This document shows, piece after piece, positions 40,036 to 50,447 of a stretch of 64,000 nucleotides of DNA (within the stretch, counting starts at the first letter, position 1; every line of letters begins with the position of its first letter). The notes under the pieces were generated by a model. It was given only the letters and a program-made list of their open reading frames with translations. It was not told the DNA's origin and did no database searches. Location of the stretch: assembly GCF_003048375.1 (NCBI RefSeq), contig NZ_CP021642.1, positions 868,001 to 932,000 of the forward strand, read 5' to 3'. The translations under genes were made by a program, and so were the position numbers. The DNA is from Campylobacter concisus. Its GTDB lineage: Bacteria; Campylobacterota; Campylobacteria; Campylobacterales; Campylobacteraceae.

Positions 40036-40772
40036 ACGAGATAATAGTTGGAAAAAACATAACGACAAGTTATGGCGATAAGATAATGCACGATAATGTG
40101 AGCTGGAGCGTCAAAGAGGCTGAAATTTATGGCTTTTTGGGCGGTAGTGGCGCTGGTAAAACGACGCTTATGAAGACGATGATATATCTAAAAAAGCCAA
40201 GTAAGGGCGATATATTTTTTGATGGCGTCAATATGTGGAAAAGTAGTCAAGCAGAGCAGCAAGAGATAAAGCTAAAAAGTGGGACGATGTTTCAGTTTGG
40301 AGCGCTTTATAGCTCGATGACTATCCTTGATAACGTGGGCGTTTTGCTTCATGAATACTCTAAATTTAACAAGCGCCAGATCGATGAGATAGCGATGTTT
40401 TGGATACAAAAGGTGGGGCTTAAAAAAGAGGTTTCAATGCTCTATCCAAGCGAGCTAAGTGGCGGTATGAAAAAAAGAGCCGCGCTTGCAAGAGCCTTGG
40501 TGCTAAGTCCAAGAGTGCTATTTTTGGACGAGCCAAATAGCGGTCTTGATCCAGTTAGCTCGCGGCAGATGGACGCGCTCATAAAAGAGCTTCGTGATAG
40601 CATCGGCGTAACTGTCGTCATGGTGACGCATGATGCGGATAGTATTTTTGATATTTTGGATAGATTTTTGATAATAGATAACAAAAAGATAGCCTTTGAG
40701 GGAGATATAAAAGAGCTTGAGCATCTTGAAAACAACCCGCTTGAAGAGCTATTTAAAATGAGGAAAAAGTAG
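40032..40772 (+). CDS. mlaF: MlaF-type ABC transporter ATPase
   Basis: ATPase that drives the MlaE permease. The 246-residue protein has Walker A GGSGAGKTT near residue 36, signature LSGGMKKRAALARALV, Walker B VLFLDEPNSGLDP, and the switch His in VTHDADS. The start at ATG 40032 overlaps the mlaE stop (ATGA); a GTG at 40020 is in frame but lies within mlaE without a site. C. jejuni calls this iamA. It is followed directly by the MlaD gene. Confidence 0.92.
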   Translation: MNEIIVGKNITTSYGDKIMHDNVSWSVKEAEIYGFLGGSGAGKTTLMKTMIYLKKPSKGDIFFDGVNMWKSSQAEQQEIKLKSGTMFQFGALYSSMTILDNVGVLLHEYSKFNKRQIDEIAMFWIQKVGLKKEVSMLYPSELSGGMKKRAALARALVLSPRVLFLDEPNSGLDPVSSRQMDALIKELRDSIGVTVVMVTHDADSIFDILDRFLIIDNKKIAFEGDIKELEHLENNPLEELFKMRKK

Positions 40773-41705
40773 ATGGAAAATAGAAATTCTTATACCATTG
40801 TTGGCATGTTTTTCATAGCCTGCCTTACAGCATTTGCCATATTTATCTGGTGGATGACTAGCAAAAATAACACAAAGGTTGATTTTAAAGAGTATTACAT
40901 CCACACAAGCGAGCTGCCAAGCGGACTGAAGGTTGATTCTACGGTTAAATTTATCGGCGTGCCAGCTGGAAGCGTTAGCGATATAAATTTTGTCGATGAC
41001 AAAAACGCTCTTATAAACATCACGATGAAGATAAGAGAGGACCTGCCTATCAAGGCTGATAGTGTGGCTAGCATCGAAGTTCAGGCTATTAGCGGTGTGG
41101 CTAGTATAAATATAAGCCGAGGCACGAAGGATTTTAAACCAGGCGATAAGCCTATTTTAAAGCTTGAAGAGAGCCTTCTTTCAAAGCTTGGAAACAACGC
41201 TGAGAACATCACTTTAAAGATAAATCAAACCCTTGATAAAGTTGATGGATTTTTCTCAGCTGAAAATATCTCTCACATCGAATCAATCCTAAGAAATATC
41301 GATAAATTTACTCAGGTTTTAACCGATGAAAATGGTCTAAGCGAGGTTGATAGCATCGTTAAAAATGTAAAAAATTTCACCGACAGCCTAAACAAAACAG
41401 ACACAAAAGAGCTTGCTAAAAATTTAAACACTCTAATCGCAAGTGCAAATTCAGTTTTTTCTTCAGCAAATTCGGCTGTCACTGGATATAGCTCGCTTCA
41501 AGATATCATCACTCAAAAGGTAAAAAACGGCGAATATGACCTTAGAAACACGGTCTCTCCGCTGCTTAGAGAAGCTAGCGAGTTTTTAAATGGATTTGAT
41601 AAGACGCTACGTGAGTTTAGAGGTGCGCTTCAAAGACTTGAGGACAATCCTTACGAGTTTTTCTTCACAAATCCAGTGCCAAATGACAAAGGAGATAAAA
41701 AATGA
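40773..41705 (+). CDS. mlaD: MlaD-type MCE-domain substrate-binding protein
   Basis: The 310-residue protein is anchored by one N-terminal helix (residues 8-26) and has an MCE domain (residues 38-125, SGLKVDSTVKFIGVPAGSVS), then a helical coiled region that forms the lipid tunnel in hexamers. It moves phospholipids across the periplasm in concert with MlaE and MlaF. The ATG follows the mlaF stop directly, and the end overlaps the lipoprotein gene by four bases. Confidence 0.9.
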   Translation: MENRNSYTIVGMFFIACLTAFAIFIWWMTSKNNTKVDFKEYYIHTSELPSGLKVDSTVKFIGVPAGSVSDINFVDDKNALINITMKIREDLPIKADSVASIEVQAISGVASINISRGTKDFKPGDKPILKLEESLLSKLGNNAENITLKINQTLDKVDGFFSAENISHIESILRNIDKFTQVLTDENGLSEVDSIVKNVKNFTDSLNKTDTKELAKNLNTLIASANSVFSSANSAVTGYSSLQDIITQKVKNGEYDLRNTVSPLLREASEFLNGFDKTLREFRGALQRLEDNPYEFFFTNPVPNDKGDKK

Positions 41706-42262
41706 GAAATTTAATCTTTCTAGCAGCTGCATTTTTATTTTTTGGCTGCTCGCTAAAGACCGACGTGCCAGTGGCAACTATGTATGAAATTCACTACTCA
41801 AACAAAGAGTGCTCAGCTGAAAACAAGCAAAAAGAGCTAAAAAATGTCTTTATAGAAAACGTAAGCGCCCTTGATATGGTCGATACCAGAAAGATCCTAA
41901 TCGTCGCTGAAAACAATAAGATAAGATATTTGACAGACGCTAAATTTGTCTCTGAGCCAAGCGAGATGATCTATAAGTCGCTCGTAAAAGGACTTTACTC
42001 AAACTGCGCTGCAAAGCCGATATTTTCACCAAATGCAAAGGATCTTAGGCTAAAAGTTAGCATCATCTCACTTCAAATAAGAGGCGATAAGGCCGAAGTT
42101 TCACTAGCTTATGAGCTATTTAACGCAAACACCTCGCTAAAATCAGGCATGATAACAAAAGAAATTTTCTGCCCAGATCCAAGCTCAAGCACCATTTTTG
42201 AGACGATAAACAAGGCTGCAAATTCAGCTATCGATACTTTAATCTCTGAAATAATCTACTAA
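41702..42262 (+). CDS. ABC-transport auxiliary lipoprotein (MlaE-system partner)
   Basis: A 186-residue lipoprotein: a lipobox-type FLFFGCS gives Cys16 as the modified residue. The rest fits the ABC-type auxiliary family (PF03886) found beside MCE and MlaE genes, with YEIHYSN, RKILIVAENNKIRYLTDA and a C-terminal helix. It is last in the permease-ATPase-MlaD-lipoprotein operon and probably acts as the outer-membrane partner. The family call is based on position, lipobox and layout. Confidence 0.78.
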   Translation: MRNLIFLAAAFLFFGCSLKTDVPVATMYEIHYSNKECSAENKQKELKNVFIENVSALDMVDTRKILIVAENNKIRYLTDAKFVSEPSEMIYKSLVKGLYSNCAAKPIFSPNAKDLRLKVSIISLQIRGDKAEVSLAYELFNANTSLKSGMITKEIFCPDPSSSTIFETINKAANSAIDTLISEIIY

Positions 42263-42335
42263 AATTTTCTTAAATTTTTTGGCTGTGAAAGCTTAAATTT
42301 ACAGCCAAAAATAGCTTATTTTAAAGACCTTTTGT

Positions 42336-42341
42336 TATAAT
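42336..42341 (+). promoter_or_regulatory. -10 element for the TrkA-type gene and following operon
   Basis: TATAAT in TTTTGTTATAATGCGGC, 24 bases before the ATG at 42366. The spacing and T-rich upstream context fit Campylobacter sigma-70 promoters. Confidence 0.6.
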
Positions 42342-42365
42342 GCGGCTTTAAAATACGGAGAATTA

Positions 42366-43784
42366 ATGAAGAAAATTTTAATAATCGCTGGTGGAGCTTT
42401 TGCAAGAAATTTTTTAGATAGACTTCTTGGAGCAAAGTCAAATTTACACCACTATATCGTTGTTTCAAACGAAGATCACAGCCAAAAGGCAAATTACGAA
42501 AATTTCACATTTTATCAGTTTGACCCAACGAGCCTTTCAAAGCTAAAGAGCATAAGTGATGGCTATTTTAGCCAGTTTTGTATCGTGAGTGAGAACAAAA
42601 ATGAAGCGATTGCTGTTTATGAAAATTTAAGACAGATCAGCACAAAGACTGAGACCATTTTTATGAACTCGTGGGAGCTTGATGAAAAGTGCAAGGAGAC
42701 TTTTGCAAGCGATAAGCATCTAAGCGTGGTTGATATAAGAGATATCGCAGCTTCTAGGCTCATGGACTATCTGCCAGATATGCCTGTATATGCTGATAAT
42801 ATCGGCTTTAGCGAAGGCGAGATCATGGAGGTTAAGGTGCCTATTGGCAGCTCATATATGTATCGCCATGTAAGCTCAATCGCTCAAAAAAGATGGCGGA
42901 TAGCGCTCATTTACAGGGGCGCTGAGATCATCTTGCCAAAGCCAAATACAATGATCCAACCAAGCGATATCTTACTAATCGTTGGCGATCCAAACGTGCT
43001 TCAAAACGTTTATCGCTCGATAAAGCGCGAGAGTGGGCAGTTTCCAAGTCCATTTGGTAGCAACATATACACTCTAATAGATATGAGATCAATGAGCAAA
43101 GAGCGAGTTAGCAAGCTCATCGAAGATAGCCTATATGTGCACTCAAAGCTAAATAACAAACGCCTTATCTTTAGGGTGATAAACCCAACTTTGGGCGAAA
43201 ATTTAGAGACGCTAAAGGCGATAAAAGAGAAAAATATCCTTGTTTTGATGGATTATTTTAACAGCGACAATAAATCGATAAAAGATGACGTTTTAAAACA
43301 CGATATCGGACTAATCATAAGCGACGATAGATACTTTTTTAAATTTCAAAAGCTATTTTATGAGCTTAAAATTCCAGTGCTAAAAACGGGTAAAATTTTG
43401 CTCTCAAAGGTAAAAGAGGGCGTGATACTGGGCGATCAAAGCCAAGAGGTGGAAAATCAATCAGCTATCATTACAGACTGCTGCGCGCAGCTTGATTTGG
43501 AGATGAGATTTTACTATTTTGATAACAAACATAGCGACGATGAGGCGTTAAAAGAGCACTTTGAGAGCATTAGCACGCTCTTTTCAAAGCGCATAAAGAT
43601 AGAAAATCACAGCCTCAAAAACCCGCTAGTGAAGCTAAAAGGCACAAATGATCTGCTTCATTTTGTGATGTTTAGCAAGAGCGTGGCAAATGGCAGCGCT
43701 TTTGCCTTTTTATCGACAAATTTAAATAGACTTTATAAAAAACTAAGCCAAAACGCACAGCTTTTTGTGCCAGTAAGTGAGTAG
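42366..43784 (+). CDS. TrkA-type (COG3400-like) potassium regulator protein
   Basis: A 472-residue cytoplasmic protein with an N-terminal Rossmann domain (KILIIAGGAFARNFLDRLLG) and, around residues 155-215, a TrkA-C-like domain (EGEIMEVKVPIGSSYMYRHV, then PSDILLIVGDPNVL). A second helical half follows. It resembles the COG3400 family of epsilonproteobacteria, potassium-channel-associated NAD-binding proteins. It precedes aroB by only three bases, as in C. jejuni. The exact partner channel is unknown. Confidence 0.7.
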   Translation: MKKILIIAGGAFARNFLDRLLGAKSNLHHYIVVSNEDHSQKANYENFTFYQFDPTSLSKLKSISDGYFSQFCIVSENKNEAIAVYENLRQISTKTETIFMNSWELDEKCKETFASDKHLSVVDIRDIAASRLMDYLPDMPVYADNIGFSEGEIMEVKVPIGSSYMYRHVSSIAQKRWRIALIYRGAEIILPKPNTMIQPSDILLIVGDPNVLQNVYRSIKRESGQFPSPFGSNIYTLIDMRSMSKERVSKLIEDSLYVHSKLNNKRLIFRVINPTLGENLETLKAIKEKNILVLMDYFNSDNKSIKDDVLKHDIGLIISDDRYFFKFQKLFYELKIPVLKTGKILLSKVKEGVILGDQSQEVENQSAIITDCCAQLDLEMRFYYFDNKHSDDEALKEHFESISTLFSKRIKIENHSLKNPLVKLKGTNDLLHFVMFSKSVANGSAFAFLSTNLNRLYKKLSQNAQLFVPVSE

Positions 43785-43787
43785 AAA

Positions 43788-44825
43788 ATGCAGATAAATT
43801 TAAACCTTAAGGAAAAGGCGTCAAGCTATAAAATTTATATAAACGAACTTGAGAGATTAGAGCTAAAGGGCAAGGTCGGCATCGTCACAAACGCCAAAGT
43901 GGCGGGGCTTCACCTTGAAAAGCTACTTAGCGTTTTAAAGTGCGATGAGAAATTTATCATAAGCGTGCCAGACGGCGAGGAGTATAAAAACTTAACAACG
44001 ATAGAGCAAATTTTAGAGCAGCTTTTTGTTAGTAAATTTGACCGCTCATCTACGCTCATAGCCCTTGGCGGTGGCGTCATCAGCGATATGACCGGCTTTG
44101 CGGCAAGCATATATGAAAGAGGGATAAGCTTTATAAATATCCCAACCACACTTCTAGCGCAAGTCGATGCTAGTGTGGGTGGAAAAACAGGGGTAAATAA
44201 CAAATTTGGTAAAAATTTAATAGGCTCATTTTATCAGCCAAAGGCAGTTTTTTGCGAGATAAATTTCTTAAAAACATTGCCAAAGAGAGAATTTGCAGCT
44301 GGTGTGGCTGAGGCTTTAAAGATGGCGATAACCTTTGATGAAGAGATGTTTAGCTGGCTAAAGAGCGTAAATTTAGACGATGAAAATTTAGCAAAGCTAG
44401 TTGAAAAGTCGATAAATTTAAAGGCTAGGGTGGTCGAACAAGATGAGAAAGAAAAGGGGCTAAGAGCCATACTAAACTACGGTCACACCTTCGCTCACGT
44501 CATCGAAAATGAGACAAACTACAAAGAGTTTTTACACGGCGAAGCGGTGGCGATAGGTATAAATATGGCAAATCGCCTAAGCGTTAGACTGGGTCTCATG
44601 AGCGAGGCGGAGGCAGAGGAGATCAAGCAGGTTTTAGAGAAATTTGATCTGCCTATAAGCTATAAAATAGAAAATGAATATGCATTTTACGAGGCATTTT
44701 TTATGGATAAAAAGACAAAAGGCGATAAGATAAATTTCATCATCGCAGATAAAATCGGCAGTGCGTTCATCAAAAATGACGTCAAAAAAGAGGACGTTTT
44801 AGAAACTTTGAGAGAATTTAAATGA
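43788..44825 (+). CDS. aroB: 3-dehydroquinate synthase
   Basis: Second step of the shikimate pathway. The 345-residue protein has the NAD site [37 protein letters not shown], and the zinc ligands in [13 protein letters not shown] and [10 protein letters not shown]. It overlaps the following mechanosensitive channel gene by four bases. It fits with the DAHP synthase gene at 16 kb as the same pathway at separate loci. Confidence 0.96.
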   Translation: MQINLNLKEKASSYKIYINELERLELKGKVGIVTNAKVAGLHLEKLLSVLKCDEKFIISVPDGEEYKNLTTIEQILEQLFVSKFDRSSTLIALGGGVISDMTGFAASIYERGISFINIPTTLLAQVDASVGGKTGVNNKFGKNLIGSFYQPKAVFCEINFLKTLPKREFAAGVAEALKMAITFDEEMFSWLKSVNLDDENLAKLVEKSINLKARVVEQDEKEKGLRAILNYGHTFAHVIENETNYKEFLHGEAVAIGINMANRLSVRLGLMSEAEAEEIKQVLEKFDLPISYKIENEYAFYEAFFMDKKTKGDKINFIIADKIGSAFIKNDVKKEDVLETLREFK

Positions 44826-46411
44826 AAAAGATCCTAGTTTTTTTAGCTTTTTGCTTTGCGCTTTACGCTGAAGAAAACGCCACACTTGAGCAAAATGTCT
44901 CACAAAATTTACAAAATAGCGAGCTTATAAAAGAAATTTCAAATCTAGATAACTCTCTAAAAAACAACATCTGGATCACAAGATACGCCAACTACAACAC
45001 CTATCAAAAGCTACTTGATGAGCTAGAGCAAAATGAAAATGAGCTTAAAAAGCTTGATAAAGGCTCAAAAAGAGGTGGCGATCTCATTAAGAGAAGTCAA
45101 ACCCTAAAAGAGCAGATAAATTTGCTAAAAGAGTATGAGAAAACGCCATTTTCAAATATGCTTGCAGCCCCAGAAATGGAAAATCCACCTAGGATAAATA
45201 GCCCAGTTGCGCTAGTATCTGGCTTTTCATACATCAAAAAGATAAGAAGCGACAAGATCGAATACCAAAGGCACATCAAAGAGCTTGACACCTTGCTTGA
45301 GAAGCTTGAAGCAAAAGAGAATTTGCTAAATAGGCTAAATTTGATAGATGACAGCGAGCAAAATAGAGCAAGTCTGAACCTTGCAAAGCAAGAGATAGGC
45401 GACTTCAAAGCTGCAAAACAGATCGCTGATACCACTTATAGTGTCTATGAAAAAAGGGCAGATGAAGCGGTAAATATGACGACCTCTGACATAAAGGCTC
45501 AGTTTTTAAGCATGGGCTATACAGCCATCGTCATCCTTTTGACGATCGGACTAACATTTATCGCTAAATTTATCGTTAAAAGAACGATCACGGATAACGA
45601 GAGATTTTACACGGTCAATAAATTCTTAAACGTGCTAAACATCACCGTTATCATCATAATTTTGCTCTTTTCATACATCGAAAACGTCACATATCTAGTA
45701 ACCGTGCTAGGTTTTGCCTCAGCTGGTATCGCCATCGCGATGAAAGATATGTTTATGAGTATGCTTGGCTGGATGGTTATCATGTTTGGTGGCACGATCC
45801 ACGTGGGTGACCGCGTCAGAGTCTATCACGACGGGAGCGAATTTGTGGGTGATGTGATAGATATTTCACTGCTTCGCTTAACCGTTTTTGAAGATGTTAG
45901 CTACTCGACCTATAAGACAAATCGCCGTGCAGGTAGGATCATCTTTGTGCCAAATAACTACATCTTTACAGACCTCATCGCAAACTACTCACACTACGGC
46001 ATGAAGACCGTTTGGGACGGCATAGATGTCGTGATAAGCTTTGATAGCAATCACAAAAAAGCCGCCTATCTAGCAAAAAATATAGTAAAAAAATATTCAA
46101 AAGGCTACACCGACATCGCAAAACGTCAGATGAACAAGCTAAGAAGCCAGTACAGCATCAAAAATCCAAACGTAGAGCCAAGAATTTACACATTTTTTGA
46201 GCCTTATGGCATAAATATCTCATGCTGGTTTATGTCAAACTCATACGCCACGCTTGCTCTTAGAAGCACGATAAGCGCTGAGATTATAGAGGCATTTTTG
46301 GCTCACGATGATATAAAGATAGCTTACCCAACACAAACTATGTTTATAGGCAAAAAAGAAACGCCAAGCGATCACGTAGCTCACGCCGAGCAAGAGGGCG
46401 AAAATATCTAA
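44822..46411 (+). CDS. MscS-type mechanosensitive channel, large form
   Basis: A 529-residue membrane protein. It has a signal peptide (residues 1-16), a coiled-coil periplasmic region (45-210) and at least three helices, then the MscS pore and cytoplasmic part: [20 protein letters not shown] is pore helix TM3, followed by [14 protein letters not shown] and [16 protein letters not shown]. The long N-terminus is unlike E. coli MscS (286 residues). It relieves osmotic downshock. It overlaps aroB by four bases, and its stop shares a base with mtaB. Confidence 0.9.
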   Translation: MKKILVFLAFCFALYAEENATLEQNVSQNLQNSELIKEISNLDNSLKNNIWITRYANYNTYQKLLDELEQNENELKKLDKGSKRGGDLIKRSQTLKEQINLLKEYEKTPFSNMLAAPEMENPPRINSPVALVSGFSYIKKIRSDKIEYQRHIKELDTLLEKLEAKENLLNRLNLIDDSEQNRASLNLAKQEIGDFKAAKQIADTTYSVYEKRADEAVNMTTSDIKAQFLSMGYTAIVILLTIGLTFIAKFIVKRTITDNERFYTVNKFLNVLNITVIIIILLFSYIENVTYLVTVLGFASAGIAIAMKDMFMSMLGWMVIMFGGTIHVGDRVRVYHDGSEFVGDVIDISLLRLTVFEDVSYSTYKTNRRAGRIIFVPNNYIFTDLIANYSHYGMKTVWDGIDVVISFDSNHKKAAYLAKNIVKKYSKGYTDIAKRQMNKLRSQYSIKNPNVEPRIYTFFEPYGINISCWFMSNSYATLALRSTISAEIIEAFLAHDDIKIAYPTQTMFIGKKETPSDHVAHAEQEGENI

Positions 46412-47649
46412 TGCAAAAGATATTTTTTAAGACATTTGGATGCCGCACAAACATCTATGACACCGAGCTTTTAAAGAGCTACATTAAAGACTATGAGATC
46501 ACAAATGACGAAGAGGGCGCTGATATCGTCGTGATAAACTCATGCACCGTTACAAACTCGGCTGATAGCGGAGTTAGAAACTATATAAACGGCGTAAAAA
46601 GGCGTGGCGCAAAGGTTATACTAACAGGATGTGGCGCGGTTAGCAAGGGTAAGGAGCTTTTTAGTAGCGGCGTCTTTGGCGTGCTAGGAGCTAGTAAAAA
46701 GAGCGATCTAAACGAGCTTTTAAAACAAGAAAAGCCTTTTTTTGAGCTTGGGAATTTAAACTCAGTCGATAAAAACATCGTCACAAACTACGAAAATCAC
46801 ACAAAGGCTTTTATAAAAATTCAAGAAGGTTGCAACTTTAACTGCAGCTACTGCATCATCCCATCAGTGCGCGGCAGAGCTAGGAGCATGGACGAGGCGA
46901 TGATACTAAAAGAAGCTAGAATTTTAGCTCAAAATGGCTATAATGAGCTCGTTTTAACTGGCACAAACATAGGCAGCTACGGCAAAGATACAAATAGCTC
47001 GCTTGGCAAATTGCTAGCAAATTTAGGCAAAATTTCAGGCATCAGACGCATAAGACTTGGCAGTATCGAGCCAAGCCAGATAGATGAGAGCTTTAGAGAA
47101 ATTTTAAAAGAGGAGTGGCTGGAGCGCCATCTACACATCGCACTTCAGCATACAAGCGAGGCGATGCTAAAGATCATGCGCAGGCGAAATAACGCATTTA
47201 GCGACTTAGAGCTTTTTAATGAGCTAAGCTCCCTTGGTTTTGCTTTGGGGACTGACTACATCGTGGGTCATCCAGGTGAGGGTGAAGAAATTTGGGCAGA
47301 AGCGGTGGAGAATTTCAAGAAATTTCCTATCACACATCTGCATGCTTTTGTCTATTCGCCAAGAAGAGATACGCACTCAGCGACGCTAAAGAGCGACGTA
47401 AGCGGCGATGTGGCAAAGGCAAGGCTAAAAGTTTTACAAGGCATTGCTTTTAAAAACAATGAAAATTTTAGAAAAAAACACAACGGGGCTTTAAAAATTT
47501 TAGTCGAGCAAAAAAATGGCGACTTTTACGAGGGCTTTGATCAGTTTTACAACAAAGCTAAAATTTCTAGTCAAAATGACATAACAAAAGAGTGGTTGGA
47601 GGTAAGCGAATATGAAATTAAGCCAGATGCCAATTATGCAAAAATTTAA
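46411..47649 (+). CDS. mtaB: tRNA t6A37 methylthiotransferase
   Basis: MtaB adds a methylthio group to t6A37 of tRNAs. The 412-residue radical SAM enzyme has the N-terminal MTTase cysteines (FGCRTNIYDTE, NSCTVTNSADSG, LTGCGAVSKG), the radical SAM motif GCNFNCSYCIIP (about residues 141-152), and a TRAM-like C-terminus (about 345-412). The start shares a base with the upstream stop. It overlaps the AAA gene by 38 bases, so the two are probably coupled. Confidence 0.93.
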   Translation: MQKIFFKTFGCRTNIYDTELLKSYIKDYEITNDEEGADIVVINSCTVTNSADSGVRNYINGVKRRGAKVILTGCGAVSKGKELFSSGVFGVLGASKKSDLNELLKQEKPFFELGNLNSVDKNIVTNYENHTKAFIKIQEGCNFNCSYCIIPSVRGRARSMDEAMILKEARILAQNGYNELVLTGTNIGSYGKDTNSSLGKLLANLGKISGIRRIRLGSIEPSQIDESFREILKEEWLERHLHIALQHTSEAMLKIMRRRNNAFSDLELFNELSSLGFALGTDYIVGHPGEGEEIWAEAVENFKKFPITHLHAFVYSPRRDTHSATLKSDVSGDVAKARLKVLQGIAFKNNENFRKKHNGALKILVEQKNGDFYEGFDQFYNKAKISSQNDITKEWLEVSEYEIKPDANYAKI

Positions 47650-49288
47650 ATTTAACAAGAAAAACATCCTGATAATAGCCGCTATGGCTCTGATAATAGC
47701 GCTACTTTTTGCAGTGAGCAAAGAGCCACGAAACATCACCTACTCGCAATATATGCAACTAATGGATGGAAATTTCATCGATAAAGCGGTCATCGAGGAA
47801 GATGAGGTTATCCTCTATGCGCAAAATAACCGCTTTGCCATCATAAAAGAGGGTATAGACATAAAAGAGCTCATCAAAAAGGTCCCAGTCGAGCGAAACG
47901 TGCAATATATCACGCCTGGCATGGTTTGGGGAAGCATCATCTTTGTTTGCCTTGTGCTTTGGTATGCATATATTTTTAGGGCTATCAAGAAAAAAGAGGA
48001 GAGCCTTTTAAGCAAAAAGGACGGCGCTTTTGAGATAGAAAGCGTGCTAAATCAAAATGCTATGCCAGTCATCTCAAACGTTAGATTTAGCGATGTGGCG
48101 GGCATTAGCGAGGTCAAAAGCGAGCTTAGCGAGATAGTTGATTTTCTTAAAAATCCGCAAAAATATAGAAATTTTGGTATCAAAATGCCAAAAGGCGTGC
48201 TAATGATCGGCCCTCCAGGTGTTGGCAAGACACTTGTGGCAAAGGCGGTCGCTGGCGAGGCAAATGTGCCGTTTTTTTACCAAAATGGCGCAAGCTTTGT
48301 GCAAATTTACGTCGGCATGGGCGCAAAAAGAGTTAGAGAGCTCTTTAGTAGGGCAAAGTCTTACGCACCATCAATCATTTTTATCGACGAGATAGATGCT
48401 GTTGGCAAGAGCAGGGGTGGGGCTAGAAACGACGAGCGAGAAGCCACTCTTAATCAGTTGCTAACCGAGATGGACGGCTTTGAGGACAACTCCGGCGTCA
48501 TAGTAATAGCTGCAACAAACAGGATCGAGATGATCGACGAGGCACTGCTTAGATCAGGGCGCTTTGATAGGCGTATATTTTTATCAATGCCTGATTTTAA
48601 CGACAGGGTGGCTATCCTAAACACATATCTAAGAGATAAAAACTGCGAAGTGCTAGCCGAGGATATCGCTAGGATGAGTGTTGGCTTTTCTGGTGCGGCA
48701 CTTAGCACGCTTGTAAATGAAGCAGCTATAAATGCCCTAAGAAACGGCGAGAGCGTGCTTAGGATGAGGGATTTTGAGGCTGTTTTAAACAAGGTCTTGC
48801 TCGGCAAGAAAAAGGTGCTAAGCTACAGCGAGAGCGAGAAGAAAATTCAGTCCATCTATCAAGGCGCAAAGGCGCTAAGTGCTTACTGGTTTGATGTGAA
48901 ATTTGAAAAAATTTCGCTCATTGAAGACCGCTTTATGGCGACTGAGCAAGAGATCGAGTCAAAGTCACAGATGCTCTCGCGCATAAAGGTTTTAATCTCT
49001 GGCATGTGCAAGCTCGAGATAGATGAGAACGATATCTTTTCAAACTCAAGCAATGATCTAAATTTGGCAAAAGAGATCGCTTCAAAGATGGTTTATGAGT
49101 ATGGCATGGGAAATTCTTTCGTGCCAAATCCAAACGATGTGGAAGAAATTTTAAAACAAGCAAAAGATGAGATAATGTCCTTTTTAAAGGGCACAAACGA
49201 GCAGATCGCAAGGATAAGCTCATATCTGCTTGCTTATGAGAGCGTAGATAAAGAGACGCTTGCTAAAATTTTAAATGAAAACTACTAA
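47612..49288 (+). CDS. FtsH-like AAA ATPase lacking the zinc-protease motif
   Basis: A 558-residue membrane protein built like FtsH: helices at residues 18-34 and about 103-122, AAA module with Walker A GPPGVGKT at 200-207, Walker B IIFIDEID at 255-262 and SRH block LRSGRFDRR at 313-321. The M41 site HEAGH is missing: the aligned stretch reads IYQGAKAL (415-422), losing both His and the Glu, though the ND pair of the third-ligand region (NSSND, 478-482) survives. So it should unfold or remodel membrane proteins but not cleave them. GGAGGT precedes the ATG by eight bases. Conserved near mtaB in C. jejuni. Confidence 0.86.
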   Translation: MKLSQMPIMQKFKFNKKNILIIAAMALIIALLFAVSKEPRNITYSQYMQLMDGNFIDKAVIEEDEVILYAQNNRFAIIKEGIDIKELIKKVPVERNVQYITPGMVWGSIIFVCLVLWYAYIFRAIKKKEESLLSKKDGAFEIESVLNQNAMPVISNVRFSDVAGISEVKSELSEIVDFLKNPQKYRNFGIKMPKGVLMIGPPGVGKTLVAKAVAGEANVPFFYQNGASFVQIYVGMGAKRVRELFSRAKSYAPSIIFIDEIDAVGKSRGGARNDEREATLNQLLTEMDGFEDNSGVIVIAATNRIEMIDEALLRSGRFDRRIFLSMPDFNDRVAILNTYLRDKNCEVLAEDIARMSVGFSGAALSTLVNEAAINALRNGESVLRMRDFEAVLNKVLLGKKKVLSYSESEKKIQSIYQGAKALSAYWFDVKFEKISLIEDRFMATEQEIESKSQMLSRIKVLISGMCKLEIDENDIFSNSSNDLNLAKEIASKMVYEYGMGNSFVPNPNDVEEILKQAKDEIMSFLKGTNEQIARISSYLLAYESVDKETLAKILNENY

Positions 49289-49301
49289 TAAAGGAGAAAA
49301 A

Positions 49302-49841
49302 ATGAAAGCAAAAATAGGAATTCTGACTATGTCAGATCGCGCAAGTGAGGGCACATACGAGGACAAATCAGGTCCAGCGATCAAAGAGGTGCTTGACGGT
49401 TGGATAGTAAGCGAGAGAGAGTATTTTTACGAGGTGATCCCTGATGAGCTTGATCTCATAAAAGAGAGGCTCGTGCACATGATAGACGTGCTAGGATGCG
49501 ACCTTGTGCTAACGACTGGAGGCACAGGACCAGCAGTGAGAGACGTCACTCCAGAGGCTACTGAGGCAGTTTGCGAGAAGATGATGCCAGGCTTTGGCGA
49601 ACTAATGAGAGCAGCAAGCTTAAAATATGTCCCAACAGCGATCTTATCACGCCAAACAGCAGGCATCAGAGGTCACGCGCTCATCATAAATTTACCAGGA
49701 CAGCCAAAGGCGATAAAAGAGTGCTTAGAGCCGGTATTTCCAGCGGTGCCATACTGCATCGATCTTATAGAGGGTGCGTTTATCGAGACTGATGAAAACG
49801 TGATGAAAGTTTTCCGCCCAAAACAAAAGAAAATCTCGTAA
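49302..49841 (+). CDS. mog: Molybdopterin adenylyltransferase
   Basis: Mog activates molybdopterin by adenylation for molybdenum insertion. The 179-residue protein has KIGILTMSDRASEGTYEDKS at the start, the substrate motif LVLTTGGTGPAVRDVTPEAT and NLPGQPKAIKECL. An upstream ATG (49275) would add nine residues, but AAGGAG at about 49291 fits the ATG at 49302. The frame follows the FtsH-like gene by 13 bases. Molybdenum enzymes such as formate dehydrogenase and nitrate reductase are common in this group. Confidence 0.94.
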   Translation: MKAKIGILTMSDRASEGTYEDKSGPAIKEVLDGWIVSEREYFYEVIPDELDLIKERLVHMIDVLGCDLVLTTGGTGPAVRDVTPEATEAVCEKMMPGFGELMRAASLKYVPTAILSRQTAGIRGHALIINLPGQPKAIKECLEPVFPAVPYCIDLIEGAFIETDENVMKVFRPKQKKIS

Positions 49842-49904
49842 ATGAGTTTGACAGATAGCCTAAATTTAAAAGCCACTGCCTTTGCAAATAGGTGGTGACT
49901 TGTT

Positions 49905-50411
49905 ATTAAAATTTGGCTTGTTTTTTCTTTTTTATCCTATGCGCTGGCCTACTATCTTTGGTTAGAGGTTTTTGGCTTTATCTCTGCCATTTCTATCTTT
50001 GGCTGTGTTTGCCTGCTAGCCTTTAGCTCACTTCTTTGGTTTATCGCTAGCCTTGTATTTTTGCAACCTTTGGTATTTTTACTACTTGAAAAATTTGATG
50101 AAAGCATTACTGTTTATGCTTTAGCCTGCTCAATTTGGCTGCTTGGCTGGATCACTTTGTCGCTTGTGGTTGATGATAAATTTGCAAGGCTGGGAAATGA
50201 CATCTTGCTAAAGATCTCTCGCATAGTTCTTATTGGCGAGTTTGCCTTGCTATATTTTTTTAACTACAACAGCAGCCTTGACATAGAGACTTTAATAAAG
50301 TCAAATTTGACAAAGTTGCTGCTTTTAGTGCTAAACTCTTATATGCTGCCATCGCTTGTTACGCTACTTATATTTGATATAAAAACATATATCGCTAGCA
50401 AAAATGAGTAA
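49905..50411 (+). CDS. Small membrane protein, probable non-standard ATT start
   Basis: A 168-residue, strongly hydrophobic protein with four or five membrane segments and no known domain. The frame reads continuously from a TGA at 49896. The only ATG/GTG/TTG codon near is a TTG at 50061, in the middle of a helix. An ATT at 49905 (then AAA ATT TGG) begins a natural hydrophobic N-terminus (KIWLVFSFLSYALAYYLW) and has AGGTGG nine bases upstream. So I read ATT as start, or as a mutated ATG. Function is unknown. It follows mog by 63 bases. Confidence 0.62.
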   Translation: MKIWLVFSFLSYALAYYLWLEVFGFISAISIFGCVCLLAFSSLLWFIASLVFLQPLVFLLLEKFDESITVYALACSIWLLGWITLSLVVDDKFARLGNDILLKISRIVLIGEFALLYFFNYNSSLDIETLIKSNLTKLLLLVLNSYMLPSLVTLLIFDIKTYIASKNE

Positions 50412-50447
50412 AATTTTATGTATTATTTTATGTAATTTATACTAAAT

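Noticed and set aside
42276-42311. Inverted repeat after the Mla lipoprotein gene (TTTTTGGCTGT with ACAGCCAAAAA)
   Set aside because: It could stop transcription, but the T run faces the wrong strand for the upstream operon and the loop is long, so I do not call it a terminator.
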